Assembly: GCF_015708085.1 (NCBI RefSeq)
Contig: NZ_JADNYM010000019.1
Coordinates: 35,672-99,671, forward strand
Source of the DNA: Arthrobacter terrae
GTDB lineage: Bacteria > Actinomycetota > Actinomycetes > Actinomycetales > Micrococcaceae
DNA length: 64,000 nucleotides
Direction: 5' to 3'
The notes beneath the pieces were generated by a model. It had not been told where the DNA came from. It saw nothing but the letters and a program-made list of their open reading frames with translations, and ran no database searches. Position numbers and translations under genes: made by a program. Shown here piece by piece: positions 27,845 to 36,328 of this stretch (its first letter is position 1; each line of letters starts with the position of its first letter).

Positions 27845-28662
27845 CTGCCCAACCTGCTGTCCAGGTGAAGGGCATCAGGAAGTCATTTAAGGACGTGGAC
27901 GTGCTATGCGGCGTCGACTTCGATGTGGAGGCGGGGAGTATCTTCGCGCTGCTCGGCTCGAACGGGGCAGGCAAGACCACGTTGGTACGAATCCTGTCGA
28001 CGCTGCTGAAGGCCGACGCAGGCACCGCTACGGTCCACGGCGTCGACGTCGCCGCGAATCCGGGCAAAGTGCGGGAGTCGATCAGCCTCACGGGCCAGTT
28101 CGCCGCCGTCGATGACGTGCTCACCGGGAGGGAGAATCTCGTGCTCGTCGCCAAGCTGCGTCACCTGAAGAATGCAGGGGCCATCGCTGACGACCTCCTC
28201 GCTCGCTTCTCGCTCACCGACGCAGGGGACCGCAAGGCGTCAACGTACTCGGGCGGTATGCGACGCCGGCTCGACATCGCGATGTCCCTGATCGGGAACC
28301 CCCCGATCATTTTCCTCGACGAACCGACGACCGGGCTCGACCCCCAAGCGCGCATCGAGGTGTGGCAGACCATGAAGAAACTCGCCGACCAGGGCACGAC
28401 GGTACTGCTCACCACGCTGCACCTCGACGAAGCGGAACAACTTGCCCATCGCATCGCGATTCTGCACAAGGGCACGATCATCCAGAACGGAACCCTCGCC
28501 GAACTCAAGCAAGTCCTCCCCGCGGCCAGAGTCGAATTCGTCGAGAAACAGTCCTCCCTTGAGGACGTCTTCCTCGCCCTCGTGGGTGAAACGGGCGAGG
28601 CCGGGACCACCGCCGACGACCCCGCAGACAGCAACGTCCCGGCACGAAATGAAATGCAATGA
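27841..28662 (+). CDS. ABC transporter ATP-binding protein (DrrA-like exporter)
   Basis: ATPase subunit of 273 aa. Walker A GSNGAGKTT, signature YSGGMRRRLD, Walker B IIFLDEPTTGLD and the switch His in LLTTLHLDEAEQL are all intact. The C-terminal extension (AELKQVLPAARVEFVEKQSSLEDVFLALVG) is typical of drug-export ATPases of the DrrA type. The GTG start overlaps the DUF1048 stop, and the stop overlaps the permease start (ATGA). It is likely part of a two-gene exporter under PadR control; the substrate is unknown. Confidence 0.93.
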   Translation: MTAQPAVQVKGIRKSFKDVDVLCGVDFDVEAGSIFALLGSNGAGKTTLVRILSTLLKADAGTATVHGVDVAANPGKVRESISLTGQFAAVDDVLTGRENLVLVAKLRHLKNAGAIADDLLARFSLTDAGDRKASTYSGGMRRRLDIAMSLIGNPPIIFLDEPTTGLDPQARIEVWQTMKKLADQGTTVLLTTLHLDEAEQLAHRIAILHKGTIIQNGTLAELKQVLPAARVEFVEKQSSLEDVFLALVGETGEAGTTADDPADSNVPARNEMQ

Positions 28663-29423
28663 CCACTCACGTCCTCGGCGACACCAGCGTGCTGACCGGC
28701 CGTTCGCTGCGCCACATCCTGCGCAGCCCGGACACGATCATCACCACCGTAGTCACACCGGTGGCGCTATTGCTGCTGTTCGTGTACGTGCTCGGCGGTG
28801 CGATCCACACCGGATCCAGCCAGTCTTACGTTAACTACCTGCTCCCCGGCATTCTGCTCATCACGATCGCATCCGGCGTCGCGTACACTGCGTACCGGCT
28901 CTTCCTCGACCTGCAAGGCGGAATCTTCGAACGCTTCCAGTCCATGCCAATCGCGAGGTCGAGCGTGCTCTGGGCGCACGTGCTCACCTCCGTGACCGCG
29001 AACCTGGTTTCCGTCGCCGTCGTCATCGGCGTCGCCCTGATCATGGGGTTCCGCACCGGAGCATCCATCGCCGTCTGGCTCGCCGTTGCCGGAATGCTGA
29101 TTCTGTTCACCCTGGCAGTGACCTGGCTCGCCGTGATTGCCGGCCTCTCGGCAAAGACCGTCGACGGCGCGAGCGCGTTCAGCTACCCCCTGATCTTCCT
29201 GCCGTTCATCAGCTCGGCCTTTGTCCCCACCAGCTCAATGCCCGGCCCGGTCGCATGGTTCGCGGAAAACCAGCCCGTGACCTCTATTGTGAACACCATC
29301 CGAGCACTGTTCGCCCAACAAGCCGTCGGCAGTGAGGTCTGGATTGCCCTCGCCTGGCTTGTCAGCCTCCTCGCCGTCGCCTACGCCTTCGCGATCGCCA
29401 CCTACGGTCGCAAGGTCAGTTGA
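28659..29423 (+). CDS. ABC-2 type transporter permease (DrrB-like)
   Basis: Permease of 254 aa with six predicted membrane helices in the ABC-2 layout: an N-terminal SLRHILRSPDTIITTVVTPVALLLLFVYVLG, a cytoplasmic loop with ERFQSMPIARSSVLWAHVL, and the conserved FLPFISSAFVPTSSMPGPVAWFAENQPVTSIVNTIRAL near the C-terminus. The start overlaps the ATPase stop by 4 nt, so the two are translated together and probably form a half-transporter pair that dimerises. Confidence 0.92.
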   Translation: MTTHVLGDTSVLTGRSLRHILRSPDTIITTVVTPVALLLLFVYVLGGAIHTGSSQSYVNYLLPGILLITIASGVAYTAYRLFLDLQGGIFERFQSMPIARSSVLWAHVLTSVTANLVSVAVVIGVALIMGFRTGASIAVWLAVAGMLILFTLAVTWLAVIAGLSAKTVDGASAFSYPLIFLPFISSAFVPTSSMPGPVAWFAENQPVTSIVNTIRALFAQQAVGSEVWIALAWLVSLLAVAYAFAIATYGRKVS

Positions 29424-29663
29424 GGCTGAGCACGACCAAGGAACCTGCGCCGGAGAACTTGCCTGGCCCTGCGCCAATCGGGGGACGATTGTCGGCAGGC
29501 ATGTGAGCGTGCTCCCTGCAGCGGATATCAAGTGCTGATCGACATCGCAGCGTGCCTGCAGTGGACTGTTCACCGGACGAAGTTTCATCGCTGCACCGAA
29601 GGCAGGCTGCCCGGCCCAAGTGACGTCGCAAAGTTCGGCCGGTAAGGCACCCATTGCTGTCCC

Positions 29664-30386
29664 TTATAGATGCCGCAGGTATCTTTCGGGTGAGTCCAGG
29701 AATGATTGCCAGTTGGAAACCAGATCGAGGTTTAACCATTCCTGCCGCCGAAGTCCCCACGGGCCCGCCTCGAGGATCTGCGCGCCGGGGAGGGCCGCCA
29801 GGACAGGGGAGTGTGTGGACATGATGACCTGCGAGTGGCCGTCGGTGAGGAGATCTTTCAAGACCGCGAGCAGGCTGAGGCAACCTGCGAAGGACAGCGC
29901 CGACTCTGGTTCATCAAGCACCCATAAACCTCGTCCCCGGAAACGGTCCACCGCCAGCTCCAGAAACGACTCGCCGTGTGACATGTCGTGGAACGAAATG
30001 TCCGGACCCGACGTGCTCGGGTTTTTCTCGAGATAGGTGAAGAATCCGTGCATGGTTTCCGCCCGCAGGAAGTAGCCGCGTCGTGTGGCGCCGGCGTTGC
30101 GGACCAGCAGCAGGTGATCGGCGAGGACGGATTCCGTGGACCTGGTGCTGTGGCGGGCCCCTGTGGAGCCTCCTTCGGCAGACAAGCCGTAGGCGAGTGC
30201 AATAGCTTCCACAAGGGTGGATTTGCCCGACCCGTTTTCGCCGACGAAGATGGTGGCTGGGCTCAGATCGAGTCCTTGGTCCAGAACCTGGGCGACAGGC
30301 GGCAGGACACCTGGCCACCGGTGGCGATCGAGGACATTGGCCGGGTCTTCGGTTAACCGTCGGATCGGAAAGTTATGCGCAGGCAT
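29664..30386 (-). CDS. AAA family ATPase (ABC-ATPase fold)
   Basis: Soluble ATPase of 240 aa. Walker A is FVGENGSGKSTLVEA, a signature-like SHGESFLEL lies near the middle, Walker B is LWVLDEPESALS, and VIMSTHSPVLAALPGAQIL follows as the H-loop region. This is the AAA_21-type arrangement found in stand-alone SMC-like or OLD-like ATPases. The specific role is unknown; relatives occur in toxin-antitoxin and phage-defence loci, but no partner nuclease is adjacent here. It is monocistronic, with a 240-nt spacer before the ABC permease. Confidence 0.75.
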   Translation of the reverse strand: MPAHNFPIRRLTEDPANVLDRHRWPGVLPPVAQVLDQGLDLSPATIFVGENGSGKSTLVEAIALAYGLSAEGGSTGARHSTRSTESVLADHLLLVRNAGATRRGYFLRAETMHGFFTYLEKNPSTSGPDISFHDMSHGESFLELAVDRFRGRGLWVLDEPESALSFAGCLSLLAVLKDLLTDGHSQVIMSTHSPVLAALPGAQILEAGPWGLRRQEWLNLDLVSNWQSFLDSPERYLRHL

Positions 30387-30411
30387 GCCCCATTCTTACA
30401 GTCGGCCCAAG

Positions 30412-30870
30412 TCAGGCGTGCGAATAGTTCCCTCTGAAGGGTCTGGTTCCTAGAAAGAGTGCGAGAGAACTTGCACCGATCAGAGCCATGAGGCCTCCGC
30501 CGATAAGGCCGAGCAGGACGCCTGGGGTCCCGTAGCCCATGACGTTCAACGCGATGAAAGCTGATACAACGAGCACGATGAATAAGAGTAGGCAGCCGAC
30601 GATCGCGCGTAACCATCCGTAGGCGGATGGGTCGAATTTGTGGTCACGAGCGAGTACGACAATCCGCAATCCAATAAGGGCAACGGCTTGCCAGCAGGCG
30701 ATTGCGATGACTCCCCAGACGACGGAGGGAACCTCGATTGGGATGACCTCGGGGAACACCGCGGTTACGCGCTGGACCTCGGCCGGGAGAGCTCTTACCT
30801 GGACGAATACGGAGAAGAGCAACAAGACGAGAAGTCCCGTCAGTAGCGCGAATGAGGTTCCACGACGCAT
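30412..30870 (-). CDS. DUF2975 domain-containing membrane protein
   Basis: Membrane protein of 152 aa with four hydrophobic helices: FALLTGLLVLLLFSVFVQV, VVWGVIAIACWQAVALIGLRIVVL, ...VGCLLLFIVLVVSAFIALNVMG and GVLLGLIGGGLMALIGASSLALFL. The layout and the P-x-I-P-x-E-V-P-x-V-x-W segment after helix 1 match DUF2975. Members usually pair with a small XRE-type regulator, but none is found here. Function unknown. Confidence 0.7.
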   Translation of the reverse strand: MRRGTSFALLTGLLVLLLFSVFVQVRALPAEVQRVTAVFPEVIPIEVPSVVWGVIAIACWQAVALIGLRIVVLARDHKFDPSAYGWLRAIVGCLLLFIVLVVSAFIALNVMGYGTPGVLLGLIGGGLMALIGASSLALFLGTRPFRGNYSHA

Positions 30871-31097
30871 CTTTGTCTCCTAGTGCAGCTTGGTTGTCAC
30901 TCAAGGACGCTGGCATGCCAGTCGTCCCGCTTGGCCTTTTCTTCAATCCAGACTCACCTGTCGTTGCGCTGGACATGGAGCAGGTAACCCCGGGCCATTC
31001 CCGGTTCAAGCCGTTTGGGACCATCGGGTTCCAACATCTTCGAAGCCTACTGCCGGTGACCTGGCTCGTCGCGGTCCGCTCCGTCCGGCACATCCCC

Positions 31098-31601
31098 TTA
31101 TCGCAGGTCTTTTCGCATCTTGTAGTTAATCAGCTCCACCCCTGCTTCCACCGGGTGCTGTTCTGCTTCGACTGTGAAGCCATGCCGCTCGAAGAACGGC
31201 CGCGCCGTAATGCTGACGTTGGCTGAGAGCTCGGGGGTTCCTTCGCGGCGTGCCTGCGCTTCCACGTGCGCGAGTAGTTGGTGCGCTACTCCACGCCGCT
31301 GGTGACGCGGCGAGACGAACATCATGTGCACGTAACCGTCGGGGGCTACATCCGTGAAGCCGGCCAGTTTGGCTCCGATTGCCGCAACGAAGCTGTTCCG
31401 GGCCAGCATCGCTTTGTGCCAAGTCCCTGTGTCGCGCCTGTCGGGCTGAGCCCACGCTTGTACTTGCTCAGCCGTGTAGTCCGCGGCAGCGGTCTCTGTC
31501 ACAGCCGAAATGAAAACCGCCAGAGTTTCTGCAGCATCCGAAGGCTGATAAGGCCGGATCACGACGGACGTGTGCTCTTGTGCTTGCTGACGGTCCATCA
31601 A
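31098..31601 (-). CDS. GNAT family N-acetyltransferase
   Basis: Acetyl-CoA-dependent acetyltransferase of 167 aa. The acetyl-CoA loop appears in MMFVSPRHQRRGVAHQLLAHVEAQA (Q/R-x-x-G-x-A-like), and the C-terminal FFERHGFTVEAEQHPV is the usual beta-6/7 element. N-terminal VIRPYQPSDAAETLAVFISAVTETA fits the family. The substrate is unknown. It is the last gene before the PPOX-ATPase-ADH operon on the same strand but is separated from it by about 53 nt. Confidence 0.85.
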   Translation of the reverse strand: MMDRQQAQEHTSVVIRPYQPSDAAETLAVFISAVTETAAADYTAEQVQAWAQPDRRDTGTWHKAMLARNSFVAAIGAKLAGFTDVAPDGYVHMMFVSPRHQRRGVAHQLLAHVEAQARREGTPELSANVSITARPFFERHGFTVEAEQHPVEAGVELINYKMRKDLR

Positions 31602-31654
31602 CCCAGTCTTGCACCGAGGTGACCGAACTGGTAGTAGTGGTTCCAGCCCTGCCG

Positions 31655-32095
31655 CTATTCGCGCCAGGCCTTCGTGACGTAGCGCCGTCCGGTGATTGAC
31701 GCCGGTGAAATCCTGATGATGTGGTCCCGGCCAATTCCCTGCCAGGGGAAAAGCGGCCGGCCGATTCTGTTCAGGTCCACGTCAGATCGCGCCACGACTG
31801 TGGCTGCGCCCTTGATGATGACGCTCCAGGCAATGCCAAACTCGGCGCTGACGGAGTCCGCTTCGAGGGCAACGCTTCCCCCCTCTTCAATCGCGTCCAG
31901 CTTGGTCCCGTCACCCGTCTGGAACACCACGGTTTCTTTGTCGACCTTGAAATTGACCGGAAACACGTCCGGATGGCCGTCGCTGATAACGCCCAATCGG
32001 CCCACACTTACTTCGGTCAGAAGCTGCCAGCATTCGGCCGCTGCCAGGATTTCGGGCGTGGGCACCAACGCTTCGTCTCGGGTTTGATCGCTCAT
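31655..32095 (-). CDS. PPOX-family split-barrel protein (paralogue 2)
   Basis: A protein of 146 aa with the same core as the other paralogues: VGRLGVISDGHPDVFPVNFKVDKETVVFQTGDGTKL, AWSVIIKGAATV and FPWQGIGRDHIIRISPASITGRRY. It starts at 32095, nine nt after the P1B-ATPase stop, so it is the last gene of the PPOX-ADH-ATPase-PPOX operon. It probably binds a flavin; its substrate is not deducible. Confidence 0.85.
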   Translation of the reverse strand: MSDQTRDEALVPTPEILAAAECWQLLTEVSVGRLGVISDGHPDVFPVNFKVDKETVVFQTGDGTKLDAIEEGGSVALEADSVSAEFGIAWSVIIKGAATVVARSDVDLNRIGRPLFPWQGIGRDHIIRISPASITGRRYVTKAWRE

Positions 32096-32104
32096 GGAAT
32101 GAGC

Positions 32105-34018
32105 CTATGCTTTCGCCGCAGGTACCAAAAGGGCCGAAAGCCCCGAGTTGGGTTTCCGCCGCTCCAACGCTCCGGGTCTGACCGCCCGCAGTGCGTTCAA
32201 AATAGTGGCGAGATCCACCGCTTCCTGGCTGAGCGCCCCGGCAACAGCTGGAATTAGGCCGACGGCGGCGGCGGCCATGAGTGCGATGCTGAGCAGAATT
32301 CCTATCCAGATGCTGCCGACCGCTATCCGCATGGTCCGCTGGCCGATCGATACGGCCTGGGCGACTCTGGATAAGTCATCAACCATGATCACCACGTCCG
32401 CGGATTCGCTGGCGGCCGTAGAGCCCTTGGCTCCCATGGCGACACCGACATCCGCTGCGGCAAGGACGGGAGCGTCATTGACGCCGTCGCCGACCATGAG
32501 TATGGGACGGTGCGGCAGGTTCCCGACGATCGAGACCTTGTCCTCCGGCCGGCACTCTGCCTGCACATTTTCAATGCCCGCTGAAGCGGCAATATGGGCG
32601 GCCGTGGCCTGCGAATCCCCGGTGACCATCATGGAATGGCGAACACCGAGACCGGCGAGCGCTGCGAGGGTGCCGGGGGCTTCGGGACGCATCGGATCGC
32701 TCATGACCAGCGTCCCCGCGAACGTTCCATCCACGCTGACATAGACGGCCAGTTGCCCGCTGCGTAACGGCGCCTGAGCGATGGGACCGGATGTGCGCGC
32801 GATGAAGCTTCGTTTCCCCACGGCGACTTTGTGCCCGGAGACCATGGCTGTCACGCCGTCCGTGGCATGCTCGGTGGCACTGGTGGGCAGCGCTAGCAGG
32901 TGTCCCCGGTGCTGCGCGGCGGAGACGATGGCCGCGGCCAAAACATGGGAGGACGCCTGCTCGGCGGCTGCGGCCAGGACCAGCAGATCATCCTTGCTGC
33001 CAACGCCCGGACCCGGGCCTTGAGCCAACCGCACCTCGTCCAGCGCCGGTCGTCCATTTGTCAGCGTTCCGGTTTTGTCCAGGACAATGGTCCGCACCCG
33101 GGACAGCTGCTCCAACGTGGAGCCGTTCTTAATGATGATTCCGGCGTGCGCCGCGCGGCTCATCCCGCCAAGAAAGGCCACCGGCGCAGCAATCAGCAGG
33201 GGGCACGGCGTGGCGACAACGAGCACTTCCGCAAACCTTGCCGGTTCCCCGCTGAGCAGCCAGGCTAAGGCACCCATCACCAGGGCAACGACGGTGAACG
33301 GCACGGCGTAGCGGTCCGCCAGCCTGACGACGGGGGCGCGGCTTTCGGCAGCGGCTTGTACCAGGGCAATGATGCGGCTGTATTGCGAATCCGCCGCGGC
33401 CGCCGATGCCTGCAGCCGCACGGAGCTCTCTGAATTGACCGATCCGCTCAGGACCGGATCCCCTGCAATGTGTTCGGCGGGCAGACTTTCGCCGGTGATG
33501 GCTGATTCATCGAAGACCGCCGTGGGGGAGAGCAGCGTTGCATCCACCGGTACGACTTCCGACGGCCGCACCAGCAGGACATCCTCGGGTTTCACGTCGG
33601 CGGCCGGGATATCCTCCAGGGCACCGCCGCCGCTCTCACGGTGTGCCAGCTGGGGGGCACGATCGAGCAGAGCGCTGAGCTCCGCCCGCGCCCGCCCGGC
33701 CGCAAAGTCCTCCAGCGCCGCACCGCCTTCGAGCATCAGAACGATAATCAGCGACGCGAGGTATTCCCCGACGGCAACGGTGCTCACGATGGCGGTGACG
33801 GCCAGCAGATCGACGCCCCAGCGCCCGTGGGCGATGTCCCGCACCATCCCCACCGTTCTGTAGGCAGCGACGCACAAGGCAAACACGCTTGCGCTCCACC
33901 GCGCTGTGCCGGTGTTTCCGGCCAGGAGAAGCGAGGTAACCACAACGCCTGCCACGAAGGTAGCGGCGATTATCGGGTAACGCCGGAGCAGCGCTCCCGG
34001 GGAGCCTAGGTTACTCAT
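32105..34018 (-). CDS. heavy-metal (P1B-type) P-type ATPase
   Basis: Metal-transporting ATPase of 637 aa, starting MSNLGSPGALL at the ATG at 34018, which overlaps the ADH stop by 8 nt. Motifs: metal-binding TPCPLLIAAPVAF in the transmembrane CPx position, phosphorylation DKTGTLTNG, actuator DESAITGES and hinge VGDGVNDAPVLAAADVGVAMG. No N-terminal HMA domain is present. TPCP rather than CPC or SPC leaves the substrate open. Location inside the putative hypoxia operon is unusual for a simple metal-resistance pump. Confidence 0.88.
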   Translation of the reverse strand: MSNLGSPGALLRRYPIIAATFVAGVVVTSLLLAGNTGTARWSASVFALCVAAYRTVGMVRDIAHGRWGVDLLAVTAIVSTVAVGEYLASLIIVLMLEGGAALEDFAAGRARAELSALLDRAPQLAHRESGGGALEDIPAADVKPEDVLLVRPSEVVPVDATLLSPTAVFDESAITGESLPAEHIAGDPVLSGSVNSESSVRLQASAAAADSQYSRIIALVQAAAESRAPVVRLADRYAVPFTVVALVMGALAWLLSGEPARFAEVLVVATPCPLLIAAPVAFLGGMSRAAHAGIIIKNGSTLEQLSRVRTIVLDKTGTLTNGRPALDEVRLAQGPGPGVGSKDDLLVLAAAAEQASSHVLAAAIVSAAQHRGHLLALPTSATEHATDGVTAMVSGHKVAVGKRSFIARTSGPIAQAPLRSGQLAVYVSVDGTFAGTLVMSDPMRPEAPGTLAALAGLGVRHSMMVTGDSQATAAHIAASAGIENVQAECRPEDKVSIVGNLPHRPILMVGDGVNDAPVLAAADVGVAMGAKGSTAASESADVVIMVDDLSRVAQAVSIGQRTMRIAVGSIWIGILLSIALMAAAAVGLIPAVAGALSQEAVDLATILNALRAVRPGALERRKPNSGLSALLVPAAKA

Positions 34019-35084
34019 CGGCCTCGGTTTGGCGGCTGATGATGACCTTGAGCGCCTTGGTTTCGGCGGCGCGGGTGAACGTGTCATAGGCAGCCGGGAA
34101 TTCATCGAAGCTGAAATGGTGCGTGGCGAACTTGGCGGCCTGGACCTTGTGCTGGGTGACCAGCCGGAGCAGCATGGCTGTGCTGGAGGTGTTGACCAGG
34201 CCCATGCTGATGCTGATGTTGCGGATCCACAGGTCCTCAAGGTGGAGTTCAACGGAGCGTCCGTGGACCCCGACGTTAGCGACCCTGCCGCCTGGCCGGA
34301 CGACGTCGACGGCCATGGCAAACGTTTCCGGAACGCCGACGGCTTCGATGGCGACATCCACGCCGGCACCGTCTGTCAGGGCCAGGATCTGCTCCCGCCA
34401 GCCCGGTGAACCCGACATGACCGTGTGGGTGGCCCCGAAGTCCAGGGCCTGTTCCAGCCTGGACGGATCAAGGTCGACGGCGATGACGGTCGCGGCACCG
34501 CATAGTCCTGCCGTCATAACGGCCGCAAGGCCGACGGGACCGGCGCCGATCACCGCCACCACGTCACCGGGTTTGACCCCGCCGGCTTGGACGCCGATTT
34601 CGAATCCCGTGGGAAGGATGTCCGAAAGCATGACGGCCTCGGCGTCGCTGACGCCGTCGGGCATTTTGTAAAGCGAATTATCCGCGTAGGGCACGCGGAC
34701 AAATTCGGCCTGCGTGCCGTCAATGAGGTGCCCGAATACCCAGCCGATTCCCGCCACACCCTCCTCGCCCAGGCAGTGGGAGTAGAGGCCGGAACGGCAG
34801 TTGATGCAGTGGCCGCAGGACTTGATGCAGGAAATAATGACCCTGTCGCCCACCACCAGGTCGTGGACACCGTCGCCGACTTCCGTCACGGTGCCCACGC
34901 CCTCGTGGCCCAGGATGCGCCCCTCCTGCACGGCAGGGACATCGCCCTTGAGGATGTGCAGGTCTGTTCCGCAGATGGTTGTGGTGTCCACCCTGACAAT
35001 GGCGTCGGAGGGATTGAGCAGCACCGGCTGCGGTACATCGGTCCAGCTCTTCTTACCGGGGCCCTGATAGACGAGCGCTTTCAC
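34011..35084 (-). CDS. zinc-dependent alcohol dehydrogenase (MDR family)
   Basis: Medium-chain dehydrogenase of 357 aa. The catalytic-zinc ligands are in TTICGTDLHIL and GHEGVGTV; the structural-zinc cysteines are in CIKSCGHCINCRSGLYSHC; the Rossmann motif is VAVIGAGPVGLAAVMTAG followed by VIAVDLDPSRLEQA. It oxidises or reduces a small alcohol or aldehyde with NAD(P). Cotranscribed after a PPOX gene and overlapping the ATPase gene; both neighbours suggest a role in anaerobic redox balancing (inference). Confidence 0.9.
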   Translation of the reverse strand: MKALVYQGPGKKSWTDVPQPVLLNPSDAIVRVDTTTICGTDLHILKGDVPAVQEGRILGHEGVGTVTEVGDGVHDLVVGDRVIISCIKSCGHCINCRSGLYSHCLGEEGVAGIGWVFGHLIDGTQAEFVRVPYADNSLYKMPDGVSDAEAVMLSDILPTGFEIGVQAGGVKPGDVVAVIGAGPVGLAAVMTAGLCGAATVIAVDLDPSRLEQALDFGATHTVMSGSPGWREQILALTDGAGVDVAIEAVGVPETFAMAVDVVRPGGRVANVGVHGRSVELHLEDLWIRNISISMGLVNTSSTAMLLRLVTQHKVQAAKFATHHFSFDEFPAAYDTFTRAAETKALKVIISRQTEADE

Positions 35085-35118
35085 ATTGGATCCTTCACTG
35101 GTTGGGTGTGGCTGATGG

Positions 35119-35589
35119 TCATTCCTGAGCTGTACGAGGCGCCTGTGCCTGCGCGGTCCACCATTCGGCCGGCGGGGTGACCTGGAAGCGACGGCCGGTG
35201 ACCAGGGTGGGGGAGATGCGGAGGAAGACGTCCTTGTGGCCGGCCTCCCAGGGAAAGAGCATCAGGGAAAAGGTCTCCAGCACTTCGTCCGTGCCGCTGA
35301 CGGCGGACGCGGGACCCTTCACGACGACGCTCCAGGCAATTCCGGTGTCCGGGTCCACACCGTCCGCTTCCATGGCGACCGGCACTGCCCCCGCGGCTGC
35401 GGAGAGTTTGGTGCCCTCACCGGTGCGGAAAACCACTGTGGCGTGATCCACCGCGTAATTAATGGGGAAGATGTCCGGGTGGTCGTCCACCCATACCGCA
35501 AGCCGCCCGACCGAGACGCCGCGCAGCAGGGCCCAACAGACGCTGTGGTCGAGGATTTCGGTGCGGGCGGCTGGCTGGTTGGTGCTCAT
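35119..35589 (-). CDS. PPOX-family split-barrel protein (paralogue 3)
   Basis: A protein of 156 aa with core VGRLAVWVDDHPDIFPINYAVDHATVVFRTGEGTKL, AWSVVVKGPASA and FPWEAGHKDVFLRISPTLVTGRRF. It is the first gene of the PPOX-ADH-ATPase-PPOX operon: 34 nt precede the ADH start. A DosR-like box lies about 36-51 nt upstream of its ATG. Confidence 0.87.
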   Translation of the reverse strand: MSTNQPAARTEILDHSVCWALLRGVSVGRLAVWVDDHPDIFPINYAVDHATVVFRTGEGTKLSAAAGAVPVAMEADGVDPDTGIAWSVVVKGPASAVSGTDEVLETFSLMLFPWEAGHKDVFLRISPTLVTGRRFQVTPPAEWWTAQAQAPRTAQE

Positions 35590-35624
35590 GGAACCGAGCG
35601 TAGTCCGGCCGGACGGCGGCCAGT

Positions 35625-35640
35625 AGGGCCGTTGTGCCCT
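35625..35640 (-). promoter_or_regulatory. DosR-like box upstream of the PPOX-ADH-ATPase operon
   Basis: The minus strand reads AGGGCACAACGGCCCT, with arms AGGGC/GCCCT. The inner 14 nt match GGGnC-N4-GnCCC with one mismatch (position 5). It lies 36-51 nt upstream of the PPOX start codon, with a TACGCT -10-like element between. Confidence 0.45.
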
Positions 35641-35725
35641 GTACTACGGACTCAGGAGAGGCGGCATCACGCAGTACGGCGGCATGACAGCCACCAGCCT
35701 CGGCGCGCGGTATCCCCACCGGCCG

Positions 35726-36193
35726 CTATTCGAACGACGCGCGGCGCGGATCAGACAGGGGCGTCTTCCAGATGTCCGGCTGCGTCACAGGGAATCTTCG
35801 TCCGCTGAGGTTAAGCGTTATGATGCGTATCACATGATCCTTCAGGCCCCCTTGCCACGGTTCCAGAGAGGCGGCATTGGCACTGGTTAGCTCTTCCGGA
35901 CGACGGACCTCGCGGGCGGCTCCGCGCAACACTACGCTCCACGCTAATTCGGTGTGGGAGTCGTAGCCGTCGATTTCAAGGGCCACCGGGGTGTTATCAA
36001 GCGCGCCCAGCAGCTTGGTCCCCTTGGCGGTGCGGAAAACGACGGAGCCGTTGTCCACGACGTAATTTACGGGGAAGATGTCCGGGTGACCGTCCACCAC
36101 GATCGCCAGGCGGCCCAGAACATGGCCTTCCAGCAGATGCCAGCATTCGGTCTGCTCAAGCTTTTCGACGTCGGGTCGGTCGGTTGCATCCAT
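35726..36193 (-). CDS. PPOX-family split-barrel protein (paralogue 4)
   Basis: A protein of 155 aa with core LGRLAIVVDGHPDIFPVNYVVDNGSVVFRTAKGTKLLGALD, AWSVVLRGAAREV and EPWQGGLKDHVIRIITLNLSGRRFPV. It is transcribed divergently from the DosS-like kinase gene across a 135-nt spacer. A TATAGT -10-like element lies just upstream of its ATG. It is not clearly cotranscribed with paralogue 3 (136 nt gap containing the box). Confidence 0.87.
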   Translation of the reverse strand: MDATDRPDVEKLEQTECWHLLEGHVLGRLAIVVDGHPDIFPVNYVVDNGSVVFRTAKGTKLLGALDNTPVALEIDGYDSHTELAWSVVLRGAAREVRRPEELTSANAASLEPWQGGLKDHVIRIITLNLSGRRFPVTQPDIWKTPLSDPRRASFE

Positions 36194-36235
36194 GTGTTAG
36201 AGACTATACGAAGTCGGATGGAGGTAACGGGGTCA

Positions 36236-36274
36236 CGGAGACGACGGTGCTGCTCACCGCTCCAGCCGTCTCCG
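36236..36274. repeat. 8-bp inverted repeat in the PPOX / dosS-like intergenic region
   Basis: CGGAGACG (36236-36243) is repeated inverted as CGTCTCCG (36267-36274) around a 23-nt loop, in the divergent promoter region. It could be an operator or a 5' leader hairpin; no evidence decides. Confidence 0.4.
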
Positions 36275-36328
36275 CAGGTACCCACGGTAGTCTGTCAGCA
36301 CTAAGTTGGTTCCCTCTGGAGGTGCCGG

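Noticed and set aside
30871..31097. Possible gene in the DUF2975-acetyltransferase spacer
   Set aside because: Frames on both strands have no Shine-Dalgarno or family similarity; treated as non-coding.
36236..36274. DosR box in the PPOX/kinase spacer
   Set aside because: The inverted repeat CGGAGACG...CGTCTCCG has a 23-nt loop and does not fit GGGnC-N4-GnCCC.
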